Shown: positions 1-12,400 of the stretch, piece by piece
Layout of the letters: every line of letters starts with the position of its first letter
Position numbering within the stretch: the stretch's first letter is position 1
NCBI RefSeq assembly: GCF_954871325.1
Contig: NC_088775.1
Coordinates: 12,625,561-12,689,560 of the forward strand
Length of the DNA: 64,000 bases
From: Gordionus sp. m RMFG-2023
Lineage: Eukaryota; Nematomorpha; Gordioida; Chordodea; Parachordodidae
Reading direction: 5' to 3'
Position numbers and translations under genes: made by a program
The notes under the pieces: model-generated
Seen by the model: only the letters and a program-made list of their open reading frames with translations
Told to the model about the DNA's origin: nothing
Database searches by the model: none

Positions 1-913
1 AAAATAAGAAGAAAAAAATAAAATTTATAATATTCCTAATATTTAAAAAAAATATATTAAATTAGGAGTGCCTAGTTACCTTAAAATAGTGATCGAATCG
101 ATATCATCCAACATCAATTCCGTTTTTAATATTACTGACATTGTCATTCACATTCCTTCGTATTCGGATGATGGTTTTTATATTATTTATTAAGTTTATA
201 AAAAAAAATTTTTTAAAAAAATAATAAATAAAATTCAGTGATGGAAATGTATGATTACAGATTTCGGATATATGTTAACTTGATCAACGATTTCACACTA
301 TTTACCTTTAAATGCTTTGAATACAGTGATTTTGTGACTAGTGAAATTGGGATGTTTCATTTAAGGTTTGGATTTGAATAATGGAACTTTAATATATAAA
401 TATGATATAATATAGCAAAACATGTTAGTTGAAAGAAAATCTTCAATAAATTTTTGATCAAAAATCTTCGAGACCTTGTCAATCCGATTATTTTTGAAAC
501 TTAATCTGTTTAACCTAGGATATTCAAACTTTGTGCTATATGATACCCTCTAATTTGTGTCATAGTTGGAATTTTTTTTATAAAAGAAAGAAGACTTAAT
601 AATTATTGTTTAGTCCACTTTTTTGAGTGTGTCCTAATTGTTCTTTAATTTTGAATAGAGTAAAAATTAGACAAATATAGCATATTTTTAAAGAATCAAA
701 ATGTTGTATTTAGGTAATAAAGTTAATTGTTATTCTTATTATGTTTTTATTATATAAAAGTATATATGCCATACACTGGCAATGGCAGACTAGCCATAAT
801 GCCACGGACTATCCATAATGCCAAGAAGGTATTTTTCCTAAGAAGCCTTGAAAAAAGGCCGATCAGAAAAAAAGATATAATTTTTTTTTATTATATAAGT
901 TATGACTTTTTTC
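1..913. other. AT-rich intergenic sequence, no gene seen
   Basis: I see no conserved coding motif, RNA gene or terminal repeat here. The only open frame of note (727-924) has a random, Phe/Tyr/Ile-rich composition. The last eight bases, 906-913 (CTTTTTTC), are the left target duplication of the hAT element that follows. Confidence 0.6.
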
Positions 914-1327
914 TAGTGCTGTAAACGTTACTACAAAAAAGAATTGCGTTACCGTTCCTCGTTACATCTGAAAAATAGAACGCGTTACAGTTACTCGTTA
1001 CCATTTTACATGAGGAACGCGCGTTACCGACTTTTCAAAAAAGTAACGGGCTACTCGTTACTTAAAAAAATTAAATGTTATATATAATGCAAAAAAATAT
1101 TTATTTTTTTCCGACAATATATAATAAAATAAAACTATACAAAAAGAACATATAAGATAAGATCTTTTTATAATAAAATTTTCATATCTAACTACTTCAA
1201 CTCTATTCGCCGCTCTCACTTTCTCCCACAAATATAACACTCATTCCCCACCTTTTCTCAATTCTTCCATTCCTGCTTTTCCATGCCATCTCATCTCCAA
1301 TTCAACAACTATTTACTTTCATCATAA

Positions 1328-1672
1328 GAAGGGATCCAACAAGGCGATTATCTGCGCTCGATACTTTTCTGCATTGGATTCAACGAAATGGTCAAAAACA
1401 TTTCTTCCAACTGCAATCTTCCCCTGCATACTTGGTACATAGACGACGGAATACTCTTTGGTCCCCCTAACGAGGTTGCTAAGGCACTCACCATCATCAA
1501 AACACATTCCTATGCTATCGGTCTCTCACTCAATGAACAAAAAACGGAGATCTGCCCATTTCATTGCTCCATCCCATTCGCCCTCAACTTCCACACAACC
1601 GAACTCTCATCCCTCAGTCATCTCGGGCTCTCCAGTCGATGGTCTGGAATCCATCAACCAGTTCTTCACTAA
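1328..1672 (+). pseudogene. LINE reverse transcriptase remnant
   Basis: Reading from 1328, the frame opens with a G-x-x-Q-G-D-like motif (GIQQGDYLRSILFC), the fingers/palm motif before the active site. At 1436-1450 it has YIDDG, the catalytic YxDD box, followed by a typical FGPPNEVAKAL and L-x-L-N-x-x-K-T-E motif. A stop lies immediately upstream at 1325. The frame ends at 1672, while the homologous text continues in another frame to about 1940, so at least one frameshift is present. Family assignment is by motif only. Confidence 0.75.
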
Positions 1673-2179
1673 CGCATCATCTACTTCATTTCAAAAACAT
1701 CTCTAAGTTTCTCCCTCCCCATCAAGCTTTTTTTCTCCTCAAAAACTTTTACTACATTCCTAAAATTCTCTACGCCCTTCAATCCACCTCAATTTTCAAA
1801 TTTTCCGACTCATTAAAATCATTTGAAATCTCCGACAAATCTCTTGCTGAAGAGATCCTTAATCTCCGTTTAACCATAATTCATGGTTACCAGCATCACT
1901 TCCATGCAAGCTCGGGGGCCTCGGCTTACGCTCACCTCTAACCCTTTTTATCAGTGGTTTCATCGCCTCTCGTCTTTCATCTGACTCACAAGCCAGCTTT
2001 CTAACTTCACTGACCCCTTATTATCCGAAGCCCAGACAATTTGGGACAATTCGGTTGTCCCAAATACTCCACGACCCTCCTCATGTTTACAGAGAGACTA
2101 AGATATTCCACTCAACGAAGGCTCCGTCGCTTACCTAAAATCGAGCCTTCACGACGACGTTCTCACAGTTTTTAACCGA

Positions 2180-2796
2180 TTGAACCAAGGATCCGGTTAC
2201 GGGTTTCTGGAAACCATACCCTCTAACAACATCGATTTGTTGCTCTCCGCTGACGGGCTAAGATTTGCTATTAGACTACGGCTCAATTGCGAAATCGTTC
2301 TTCCGTACCAATGCAAACAATGCGAAACCAGCGTCGACCGCAAAGAAACACTGCCTCCATTGTCACTTTTGTCGTGGCCGTTTTTCACGGCACACCAAAT
2401 GCAATGACATCATATTACGCGCCCTCAAATCAGGAGGCATTCCATCTAGTCTTGAACCAACGGGAATTTTTAGAACCGATAGGAAACGTCCTGATGAAAT
2501 CCTTGATTCCTTGGTTAAGGGGTCAGCTCCTGGTTTGGGACTTCACCTGCATTGACCCAAATGCGTTATCAAACCATAACGTCGATGCCCTCACCCTCGT
2601 AGAATCTCGGAAAACTATAAAGTACAGTTCCTTAGACCCTTCTTTCCTATTCATACCCATCGCCTGCTTCATTCTCACCACCTTCGGTAGCAAAGCTCAA
2701 CGTTTTTTCAAAGAATTAGGCAAACGGATCCGCGAAAAAACCGATCAGCCTAAGGAATCCCTATTCTTACCCCAATACCGCCATCATCCGCTCTAA
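2180..2796 (+). pseudogene. LINE zinc-knuckle and restriction-like endonuclease remnant
   Basis: At about 2180-2340 the text resembles the segment before the endonuclease of RLE LINEs (GSGYGFLETIPS, then a C-x-x-C pair in YQCKQC). At 2330-2520, in another frame, come cysteines and histidines (CLHCHFCRGRFSRH), NDIILRAL, LEPTG and KRPDE. The third frame, 2515-2796, continues with LLVWDFTCID, KTIKYSSLD and a final helical segment. RPD followed by D in VWDFTC fits the PD-(D/E)XK core. At least two frame changes separate the pieces, so it is dead. Confidence 0.75.
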
Positions 2797-3036
2797 CTAT
2801 CTAAGCTTCATCTCTCCATTGAATAACCTTCCATATTCCAATTTCCTTTTATTATCCCCTATCCTTTCCCGTAAATTCTATTTCTACATTTTTCACCTTT
2901 ATTTATTTTACCTTTTTAAAAAATTAATTATTTGCTACTACATTTTGACAACATCATATCAGTAAATTTTCAAATAAAGTAACCCATGACCGGAAAAAAA
3001 ATTATAATATGAATAAAATTATACAAAAATAATATA

Positions 3037-3577
3037 TTATATGATAACATCTTTATGTAACAATTTTTTATTTATTTTTAACAACAATTGATTTTCAAAA
3101 TTTTGATCAGATAAACATGAGCACTTAATACTCAACACAGCTTCCGCCGTGCTAAACACACGTTCAATTGGCGCAGAGGATGGGAGAGTGGTGGTATATT
3201 TAATAAACAAAAATTTTAATTCGGGGAATTTATTAAAAATATTTAAGGAAATATCTTTATTTTGAAAAAAGCTTGAAAGATCATCTTCACAGAGATCTTC
3301 ATTCATTATCAAAAAAAAATTTATCATTATGTGAAAATATTCTGGTGTGTGTGTTGGATATAGGAATCAATATTAATTCATTCTTTACCTTCAAATGTTT
3401 TTTTAAGTTTGAGATACTTGACATTGACGTTGAAATATTTGCGTTGGGACATAATTTACATTTACAAAGTGTAGACTTGGTACAATTACTTTTCTTAATT
3501 AGTTTAAAATATAATTCAAATTGGGGCCAGGGAAGGGTTAAATCTTCTTCATCTGAAGAAGTAAGTACTATGAACAT
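3037..3577 (-). pseudogene. hAT transposase remnant: BED finger plus dimerisation domain, no catalytic core
   Basis: On the minus strand, 3577-3299 encodes a BED-type zinc finger (CKCKLCPNANISTSMSSISN, then LKKHL). The overlapping frame 3327-3037 encodes the hAT C-terminal dimerisation signature (SSAPIERVFSTAEAVLS, then LSDQNFENQLLLK). In intact hAT transposases several hundred residues carrying the catalytic triad lie between these parts, and here they are missing. The ends of the element remain good, as expected for a deletion derivative that can be mobilised in trans. Confidence 0.85.
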
Positions 3578-3967
3578 AATATTCTTTTAAAATAAATTAT
3601 AAGTTAATTAATAATATCATTATATTTACTTTGAATTTTGATTGAATATTAATTTCGACTGATAATTTAACAATGAGAATTTAAAAAAAAATGTTGGAAG
3701 TGGTTGGCATGAATTAAATATTGGCTTAAATTATTTAAAAAATAAAAAATAAATAAAAGTAATTTTATAATACAATAAAATATGTTTTTCTTTTTATTGA
3801 TATTTTTTAAGAAAAAATATAAAGTAACGAGTAAAGTAACGTTTTGCGTTACCGTTACTCAAAAAAAGAAACGCGTTACAGTTACTCGTTACCTTTAGAT
3901 GAAGGTAACGAATGGCGTTCCTTTTCTTCAAAATTTTTTGACGTTACTTCACAGCACTACTTTTTTC

Positions 3968-4866
3968 TTATCATATATTAATATGTTTTATATATTAAAA
4001 GTTATTTTTCATTTTTTAGCATTTAGAATATAATATCATTACATTATTGAGGAGTATCATTTAAGATATTGCTATTATGAGTTTTTGAAAAGCAAAAATA
4101 TTTTTTTTAAATATTCGTATGAAAAAAAATATGCAAAAGATTATAAAATTAACAATAGCTAATTCGCTAAAAATATGATATTCCTGAAATATTATGTAAA
4201 ATAATTATCTAGATTTTAGCCTTATCCATTAAATTTGTCAAAGAAGAATCCGCTGTGATTTCGATAGTGTTAAATAACGCAAGGCCTGAACATAACGCTT
4301 TTACTATAAATCCGTCTAACTCTCAATTTCTTAAACTTTAAAGTCAGTCCTATTAATTTGTACAGACTTTATTTAGAAAATTAAATGAGTGGCAACTAAC
4401 ATCAAGGTAGCCTCTTTCTTATTAGGCTGTTTAGAGGATACTAAATAGCCTGCTGGACAAAAGGCTGTCAGAAATAATCCGAGCCTTAACACTGCTTGAA
4501 TAATTATTTTTAAAGAAGAGTTATTTTCGATCAAATTTTACATGAAAATGCTAAAATCATTTTTATAAAAAATTATTCATAAATAAATTTTTAATAATTT
4601 TCATGCATAAAAAATCTTTCAAGATGAAAAAAAATAATTTTTTAAGATCTGAATCTAACACTAATTAATTTTTAAAGAATATCCGATAATTTTTCTATCT
4701 GCATTGGGAACATTCTACTTTTTAAGAAGATGCATGATCATGGAATTATCAAATTTGGTGAAATAGAACTTTATGGTCAGGATGTTACCTTGAATCCGAA
4801 GATTAGTATAAATTTTAAAAAATAATGAATATTCAAAATTCTTAAATAATATTTATTTCATTTATT
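3968..4866. other. Intergenic AT-rich sequence, nothing recognised
   Basis: Several long A/T runs and no open frame with conserved motifs. No terminal repeats were paired in this stretch. Confidence 0.6.
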
Positions 4867-5206
4867 ATATATGTTAGCGTCAATGTGAACGTTAAATCAT
4901 TTTTTGCGCGTTTTTTTTAAATTTAAAAATATGATTTTACCAGAAATATATCCCATCATGTTTGGAACACCTACCCTATGAATTTCAAACAATTTTTTCA
5001 TAAACTTTTAAACTTTATAATTTAAGATTTTTTATATATAAGTTATAAATGACTCAAAGGCTAATGGCAAAATTTTCTATAATTCATAAGATAGGTATTC
5101 CAAACATTATAGAATATATTTCTGGTAAAATCCGATTTTAATGGTAAAAACAAGCTCAAAAAATGATTTAAAGTTGTAAAAATAACACATTGACGCTAAC
5201 ATATAC
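4867..5206. repeat. Foldback MITE with about 110-bp terminal inverted repeats
   Basis: The left end TATATGTTAGCGTCAATGTG is repeated inverted at the right end (5187-5206). The pairing continues inward through blocks about TTTTTAAATTTAAAAAT..GATTTTACC, CCAGAAATATAT and TTGGAACACCTACCCTATGAAT. A diverged copy lies in the tyrosyl-tRNA synthetase gene at about 40400-40722. There is no coding capacity. Superfamily is undecided: a TA target site is possible, but the flanks are too AT-rich to tell. Confidence 0.75.
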
Positions 5207-6900
5207 AATTAAAAAAAGAACACATTTTTTTTTCTTTAATTTTTTTAAAAATATATTTTAAATTTCAGAGAGATTTTGTGAGAATATTTTAATTTTTAAT
5301 TATTACATTAATAAAAATTTTATTTTTAAAAAAATTTTATTTTTAAAAAAATTTAAATTAAATAGATATTATTAGGGGAAGTTTTGCATCTGAAGAGTTA
5401 TCGCCAGCCAACTTCGATTTTATTCAGCTAACCCAACTGAATTGGGATATATGGTCAGTTGTTTTCATGTGAAATAAATAATTTAAAATAATAACTAATT
5501 ATAAAACAAATATTTAAATAATTTTTTCTTTAAATCTTTGTTGGCAAAATGACAGGAATCTTAAAAAATGTCCAGAATTCAAGAATGGGAAATTAACCCT
5601 TAATGTCGACAAAGATAATTTGGTCGATAAAACCAAACGATTTTGGAAAATCCATCAAATCATAGTATTATTAGGATCTACGGAAAAAGTTTAAAAAAAA
5701 TTAATTAATTAACTTGTGAGTCTGAAATTTTCCCCCTAATAGTGTGCTCAAATTGAGTGTTTTAAAAACAATGCATCTTAAATGATATCATGCAAATTGG
5801 TCAAATTATCGCTTATTTGCTTCTTTAAATATTTTTCCATTCATTCATTTGCACATTGGTTTACTTTAAAATAGAATATTTCGAAATGATGAAATTAAAA
5901 AAGCAGACTATAATATAAATTTACAAAAAAACATTCTTTTTTTATAAAAATAATTTCTAAATCGGCGATAACAATATTTAAAAAAACACCCTCAATTTAA
6001 ACAAAGGGTCCGTTACGTCTTTTTTTAATTTAAAAAGTATACATACGGCAAAACGCAAACGCTCAATTTGTGCACACCTCTATTATTTTAAAATTCTATT
6101 AAGAAAAACGGTCTGGATAAGTTTTATAGAGTTTTTTTTTTTCTAAGGTAAACATGCTCAAGTGTACTTATTCTTGAGCAAAACCCTAACAGCTATTCAA
6201 TTCAGAACAGCTGTTCAGATCTTTTTTAAAAAAAATAAATGAGCAAACCTAGCGCGCTATGTAGTTGGCAAACAAAACAAAATTTTTTTTAAAAAAATAT
6301 ATTTAACAAAGGTTGATATTAATTCGCAATTCATATCGGTAAAAGTTAGCATTAATTTCGAAATGGGTGGCCTCAGCTTAAATCAACTCTGCGGTTATTT
6401 TAATAGTAAAAAAAAATTTTATGGCATTTTTTAAATAAAATAAATGAATGATAAAATCTATTTTCAGCTTGATTTTGATTCATCGTATATTAAAACCCGG
6501 CAAATTCATAGTTTTTGCCCCGGGTTCCACCAAAAAATTTTACTGATTATTACGCCCTAGCCCAGTACAATTTTTTTGCTTCGATCCGGTTGAAATTTTT
6601 ATTTGAATCCCAACCCTGTTTAGCTCGATTTTATAAATTGTTTAACAATTTTTTTTAGTAAATTTTTGAAGCGCTTTAAAAAGCAGATATTATTAAGGTC
6701 TTGTGTAATTCAGTATCACCTTAAAATTTAAATCATTCAGAGATCATATTTTAAATTGGGGGTTATTTAGGGTAGGATAGGATAGTTTAGGACTGGTGCA
6801 GTAATTTCCTGCCCCCCCCCTTTTGAATAAAATGTATTTAGAGTCGGGCCGTGATAAAAAATTATTGGACCGGACGCGCAAAAAATGGAGGATAAATTGG
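5207..6900. other. Intergenic AT-rich sequence, nothing recognised
   Basis: Poly-A and poly-T runs with no coding signature. A possible short direct repeat of AT-rich text exists, but nothing I can define. Confidence 0.55.
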
Positions 6901-7053
<153 letters not shown>

Positions 7054-7469
7054 GGCTGGGCACAAATTTACCCAGGCTGGACCTAAAAATTTTGCCATTT
7101 CAGACCTCTAATATATATATTTTGTATATTACCTTAAAATTTATAATGATCTTTGAAATTGGGTAAAATTTATATTTGAATGATATATTTTTGCAGAAAA
7201 ATATACTTCTTTTTTTTAAAAAAATTATTTTATGGCCTATGGGCAATACTTTGTTGATCCAATTTTTATAGTAAATTTAAAACTCAAATAATTTATGGGG
7301 CTTGTTATTTAAAATTTTTAAAAAATCACTTTTTCGAAATCGTATTTCAACACTTTGTTGACTGAGAATTAGAGTTCTATATCCATTTTTAAAATTATTT
7401 TTGACAGCATTTCTTAAAAAAAAGTATTTATTGTATTTTACAAATAAAGAATTAATCTAGATTTTTTAA

Positions 7470-7678
7470 CATTTTTATTAAAACGGCTCCATTTGAGCCG
7501 ATTAAAGGGGGCTAACTCAAAATTTCAGTCAGAAAAATATTATCTAAACCTCGAGATTTCGTTAATAGATATCCTTAACCATCTATGAGCAAAATCTTGA
7601 GTCATAATATCTTTCATTATAAAATATTGAGTTAGCCGTATTAAAAATCAGTTCAAATCGAGCCGTCTAATAACACTA
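7470..7678. repeat. Palindromic hAT-type MITE (TAGTGTTGTTAAACGGCTCG family)
   Basis: The right end, read inverted, is TAGTGTTATTAGACGGCTCG; the left end is degenerate around AAAACGGCTCC. The interior has the family hallmark of a hairpin with 'ATCTATGAGCAAAATCTTGAG'-like text in the middle. The target duplication is not recognisable, so this is an older copy than the one at 42731-42920. Confidence 0.7.
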
Positions 7679-7686
7679 GTGATATT

Positions 7687-9059
7687 GTAGAATACAGTAT
7701 ACTGAAGACTTGATTTATCGAGAAGAACACTATAATATTCAACCGATATAAATTTCAGACAATTTTGCCATGAATTTGTTTGTGTTATTTTGGTTAAAAT
7801 ATATAATTGTAAATTTATATTTTATTGTTATAATTTTAAAAAAAATAGTTCAATATAAAAAATAAAAATAGGTAAATTTTCAATTTCGTCAAATTAAGGT
7901 ATTTCAAATTAAAAACGCACTATAAATGTTTTAGGTATTTTTTAAAAAAATTTGGCATAAAACTCAGATTTGATAGGACTCTTACGACATATTTAAGAAT
8001 TATACATTTTTCCTAGTGGATGTTAAAGGTATTTGATATATAAAATTAAATTTTAAGGAGGTGCTTAATTATGAGATTATAGTATCCAGAGTCATCGTAG
8101 TGTGTGTGTGGGAAGAGGGGGGGGGGGGTCGGAACTTTTTTACCATAATATTATTGAATAGTATTTTAAGCTATGTTTTCTAAAGCCGCCGGTTAACATT
8201 TAAAAAATAAAATTTAAATCACCCCTTTTTCCAAAAAAATTTTACGATTATAATTATTATTTTTAAAAATCATTTTTAATTAGGTGTCCGGAACAAGGGC
8301 ATTTTTGCGTTCTCGTTTCGTTCTAGTTCGTCAAAAAATTTGTTCCATTCCAGTTCCGATCCACCAGTCGGAACAAAAATCCCCCACCCCTTCACTATGT
8401 GTAAGCCAATGGGTTCTAGTTACCTAATTCTGCCCATGACCGAGAGATTTATTTTTCTAAATTGAAGTAATAAATGCGAGGTTAGTGATAATGCCTTCAC
8501 ATGAATTATTTTTAAAAAAATAAGTTCATATTTAAGCTAATTACGGCATCTTTCTTTCATTCTTTCTTTCTTTAATTCTAATACAATTATGGATTTCTTT
8601 AAAATAATTTAATTTATTAATTTTCAAATTATTCTTGCAATTTAGCACCCCATAATTCGGCGCTGTATTTTACATGTTGGGGATATTATACGACTCAAAT
8701 TGAAATCAATTTTGAATCGTGGTTTCAAAATAAAACCCTGAAAACATTTTCGATTTGTCAAATAATCGTTCTGGGAGAGGAAAATGGTTATACTATAAAT
8801 TATATATATCTATCTATCTTGCTTATATAAAGTTTTATAATTTTTATTCCCCAATAAATCTAAAAATATAGAATTATTTTTCTGTTGTAATTGTCGCATG
8901 GTAACTTTTATATTTCAATTTTTAAGAATTTAACATTTAAAAAAATTCATACAACTGTTGGCAATAATCAAAATTGCGATTGTAGTAATATTTTAAATTT
9001 TTATTCTTTTTCGCTATTATTTATATTCCATATATTAAATCATTTAAACATCACCCAAG
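7687..9059. other. Upstream flank of the Ig gene; no exon recognised
   Basis: Contains a short TG repeat followed by a G-run (8099-8130) and a segment around 8290-8390 rich in GTTC/GGAAC. No signal-peptide exon could be found for the Ig gene, although one must exist if the gene is intact. A hydrophobic stretch just before 9060 (about 9000-9045) is open in the same frame but has no ATG. Confidence 0.5.
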
Positions 9060-9453
9060 GTTTTGAAGTATATATACACCCGAAAAGCGATGTATTATAC
9101 GTTGATCATAATAGTAATGACATTTTGGATATAACATCACCGTTAATCACACCTACTCAAGTATTTTCGAACAAGAATTTAGAGTTATTTTGCGTAATAA
9201 ATCCTAACATATCTGGTATGAATATTTCTCATATTAAGAAATGGTTTTTTCTGAACGGAAAACATTTAACAGGTTTCCACTATTATTATTAACCATAAAA
9301 ACCTTTTTTTTAAAAATCTTTTGAGGTATTTAGATTTGTACTCCAACTCTACTTTCATCAATATTAAAAAACCAGAGATTGGGAAGATATATTGCGTGAT
9401 TGAATATGGCGAAATCAATTATACGTCAGAATCATCAGAAATTAGGATTTTGG
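9060..9453 (+). CDS. Ig gene exons 1-2 found: first Ig-like domain
   Basis: The exon starting after an AG at 9059 reads GFEVYIHPKSD, then strand B with cysteine (NLELFCVINP) and strand C with tryptophan (HIKKW). A donor at 9244 (TG|GTTTTT) splits the Trp codon; the acceptor at 9325 restores it and keeps the frame. The second exon (9326-9453) contains EIGKIYCVIEYG, the strand-F cysteine motif, and ends at phase 1 before GTAAAG. The segment between W and the second Cys is short, so this is a compact Ig fold. Confidence 0.65.
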
Positions 9454-12400
9454 GTAAAGATATAATATTATTTTGAAAAAAATATATAAAATACCACTTT
9501 GAGGCTCTGAGGAGATTAATCGTTTCATGCGCGTACGCAGGAATTTGGTCTGGGGAGGGGGGGGGGGGGGGTAATTAAAATTTTTTAAAATAAAATTATT
9601 GTTATTTAAAAATATCAAGCATAAATTTATAAGGACTAATAACTATTTCTAATATACAAATTTAAATTAATATGAATTATAAAAAATTAAATATATAAAC
9701 CGGTATATAAAAATAAATTTGAATTAAAAAATATTAAACGGATATAACCGGCGGCATATAAATACTTTAAATAAATCTGAAATATAAAATATTAAGTGGA
9801 TATAACCAGGATATGAATGACTATAAAATAAATAACCCATAATAGAAATTTTTTGAGCCTTTAAAATTTATATATAAAGTATAAAAAATTTAAATGTTGG
9901 AAATATGAATAATTATATTTTTTATGTAAAAGAAAAATATATAAGACATTAAAAAATGATTGCACAAAAAATATTATAGAAATATTATATTTTTATAATG
10001 TAAAATCCAATCTTCGTTGGGATTGAGCTAATTTTTCAATTATCTCATCCTTACTTGGAGTCAAATGCCTATGAATATTCAAAAGGGCCAGACCATTCAA
10101 TCTACTTTCAGAAGTTGTACTTATTAGGTACGTTTTTAATCTTCTTAAAGAAGAGAATGTTCTCTCATTAGTTGCAGTACTAATGGGAAGAGTTGCTAAT
10201 ACATATAATAATTTCAATATATTGGGAAAATAACCTAAAAGATGTTTGAAATGATGCAAAGCATCCATAGCATTTTTTGGATCGATTTCAATGGTAGAGA
10301 ACATGAATCCGATATTGCTAAGTTGAGTGAATGGGCAGCACAGTGTACATATATAGCTGTTGGGCATTTTTTTTAATAAATGCCTGAAGCCCATTGAATT
10401 GTCCACTCATTGTACGTGCTCAATCATACCCTTGCGCATGTATATTTATATTTAGCTATATTTTTGAAAATAATTTTATAATAAGATTAATTATTACTTT
10501 TAATTTTTTAAGATTCTCAAATATTACATCAGCTAAAGCAGACCCAGTCATGCTTGAAACAGGAATAAATTGTAGAAACATTTCCTTGATAATTTTATTA
10601 TGAGTATCTACAAATCGCGCACACAATAATATCTGCTTAATGCCAGCAATGTCCGTGGTCTCATCTGCCAAAATTGAGAAGCATGGGGCAGAATTGATTT
10701 CAGCAATCAATTTTTCTAAAATGATATTGTTGCAAATATCAATTATCTCATTTTGTATCCTAGGGATAAGTAGCATTTTTATTGCCACTAATGAGGCTCT
10801 CCATTAATACAGGATCTCCTAATGCTTTAAATTTTAAAACTCCACGAAAATTACTTCGTTATCATTATTATTAAAACTCCCGAATTCTTGTGGCCACGTA
10901 GTGCTAGGCCTTGCAAGCCACAATATAAAATAGCCTCAATAGTTAGTTTTATCTTACATCTATTTTCTTTTGCGATTTTAACCCTGTTTTTATCAATAAG
11001 TGATGAAATGGAAATCATATCCCCCTTTTGAATTGATTCTTTTGACGAAATCACCAGTTCACAGCTTTTGTGATAATTTGTTTTTCTGATGATTGTCAAA
11101 AATTTCCCCCGCATCTTTGTATTTGTTGAAAGGAGTCTTAACAAGAGTTCTAAGCTTAACTAGATTTCTGCCAGCATATCGTGGTCCAAACAGGACACAT
11201 ATCTTGCAATGAGCTCCACTATGCTAGCCATAACCATTTAGTAAAATAGCTATTTTGAAATTTTAACTTTCGATTAGCACATAAAGTTTGGGGATATTGA
11301 AAATTGAGGGGTGGAATATAAATCTATTATTAAATAAAATATTTATCATAGGTATCTTTAATATATACCTTTTTAAGAAGTATATGTCTTTCTTCTAGGC
11401 TAATATTATCTTTATCTAAAAAATTGGCTATATCATATGGATGATCATTGTACTCTAGTTTTGTATAAAGATTTTAGTTTTAAGTTTATGTCTAAATATT
11501 GAGATGTAAATTAAAATTATTTTTAAAAAAATTATTGCTGCACATTGTTGCAATCTAATTCTTTTACTAAAATTATTATTTATTAAATAATACCAGCTAA
11601 GTTATTATAAAACTGCCCAAATGTATTTTTAGAATAACTAACCTTTAGATTGCTCTATATCCTGATTCTCAATTATTCTTTCAACAATTCTTTCATTATT
11701 TGCTATTATGGGAGGGGTTTTAATTGCTAAAAATATTTTAAAATTAAAATTTTATTAAATTATTATAATATACTTTTTTGCTTTTTGGTATGATTTTAAC
11801 TATCTTCAGTGTTTTTAAAAAAAAGTCTAATATCCATGACTAGAAATTTGAAAATGGTGAAAAAATATAATACCGGGAAATTTAAAAATAATAGATAAAT
11901 ATTACGCCAAAACTTGAAAATGAAATTAATTGATAAAATAAATTAGTAAATGAAAAAGGTAATAATATAAAAATTTAAATAGAACGAGATATGAATAAAT
12001 ATAATAAAATATAAATGAATATAAACAATAATATTTTTGAAAAATATATCCGGCATCTGAATTTTGCTTGGGGGGGGGGGGGGGGGGGGGGGGGTTGTCC
12101 CCTTGCTCCCCCCGCTGCGTACGCCAATAAATCGTTTATATAATGATCGGGGGGAGGGGGTGGGGTACCATGATTTTATAATAGTGTAATATAATATCGT
12201 AAGTGGTTAAAATTTGAGTTTTTAGCAGATCTTAAAGGCATAGATCATTTAAGCTGGCGTTTTTCATCAATTTTTAATATTCTAGCATGTTTAGAACATC
12301 CAATTGAAGAATTATTAGTTTCCGGCACTCCTTTAGAGATGCGGGGACATGTGGGAATTTTAAATACCAGCCCGCGTTATTCAATAGAGAGTTGCCGGGA

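Larger units (their letters stand above)
1195..2880 (+). mobile_element. Decayed LINE (non-LTR retrotransposon) 3' fragment with restriction-like endonuclease
   Basis: A C-rich block whose composition differs sharply from its surroundings. In three shifting frames it shows reverse-transcriptase motifs, then a zinc-knuckle region, then a PD-(D/E)XK restriction-like endonuclease domain. The order RT, zinc knuckle, C-terminal endonuclease is that of RLE-type LINEs. It lies wholly inside the hAT element at 914-3959, in the opposite orientation to the hAT transposase. The 5' part of the LINE is absent, and the 3' boundary is only approximate because no clear poly-A tail is seen. Confidence 0.75.
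914..3959 (-). mobile_element. hAT DNA transposon, internally deleted, 8-bp TSD CTTTTTTC
   Basis: The ends are inverted: TAGTGCTGTAAACGTTAC at the left, and the right end reads TAGTGCTGTGAAGTAACG on the other strand. Both are followed by repeated GTAACG/CGTTAC motifs, typical hAT subterminal sequence. The eight bases CTTTTTTC flank the element exactly on both sides (906-913, 3960-3967), the hAT duplication length. The minus strand encodes a BED zinc finger and the C-terminal dimerisation region, but the catalytic core between them is absent, so this copy is non-autonomous. A LINE fragment occupies 1.2-2.9 kb. Exact TSDs suggest the whole was mobile fairly recently, or inserted before the LINE and was well preserved at its ends. 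Confidence 0.9.

Noticed and set aside
8280-8400. GGAAC/GTTCC-rich segment resembling a hAT end
   Set aside because: No partner end or 8-bp duplication could be found.
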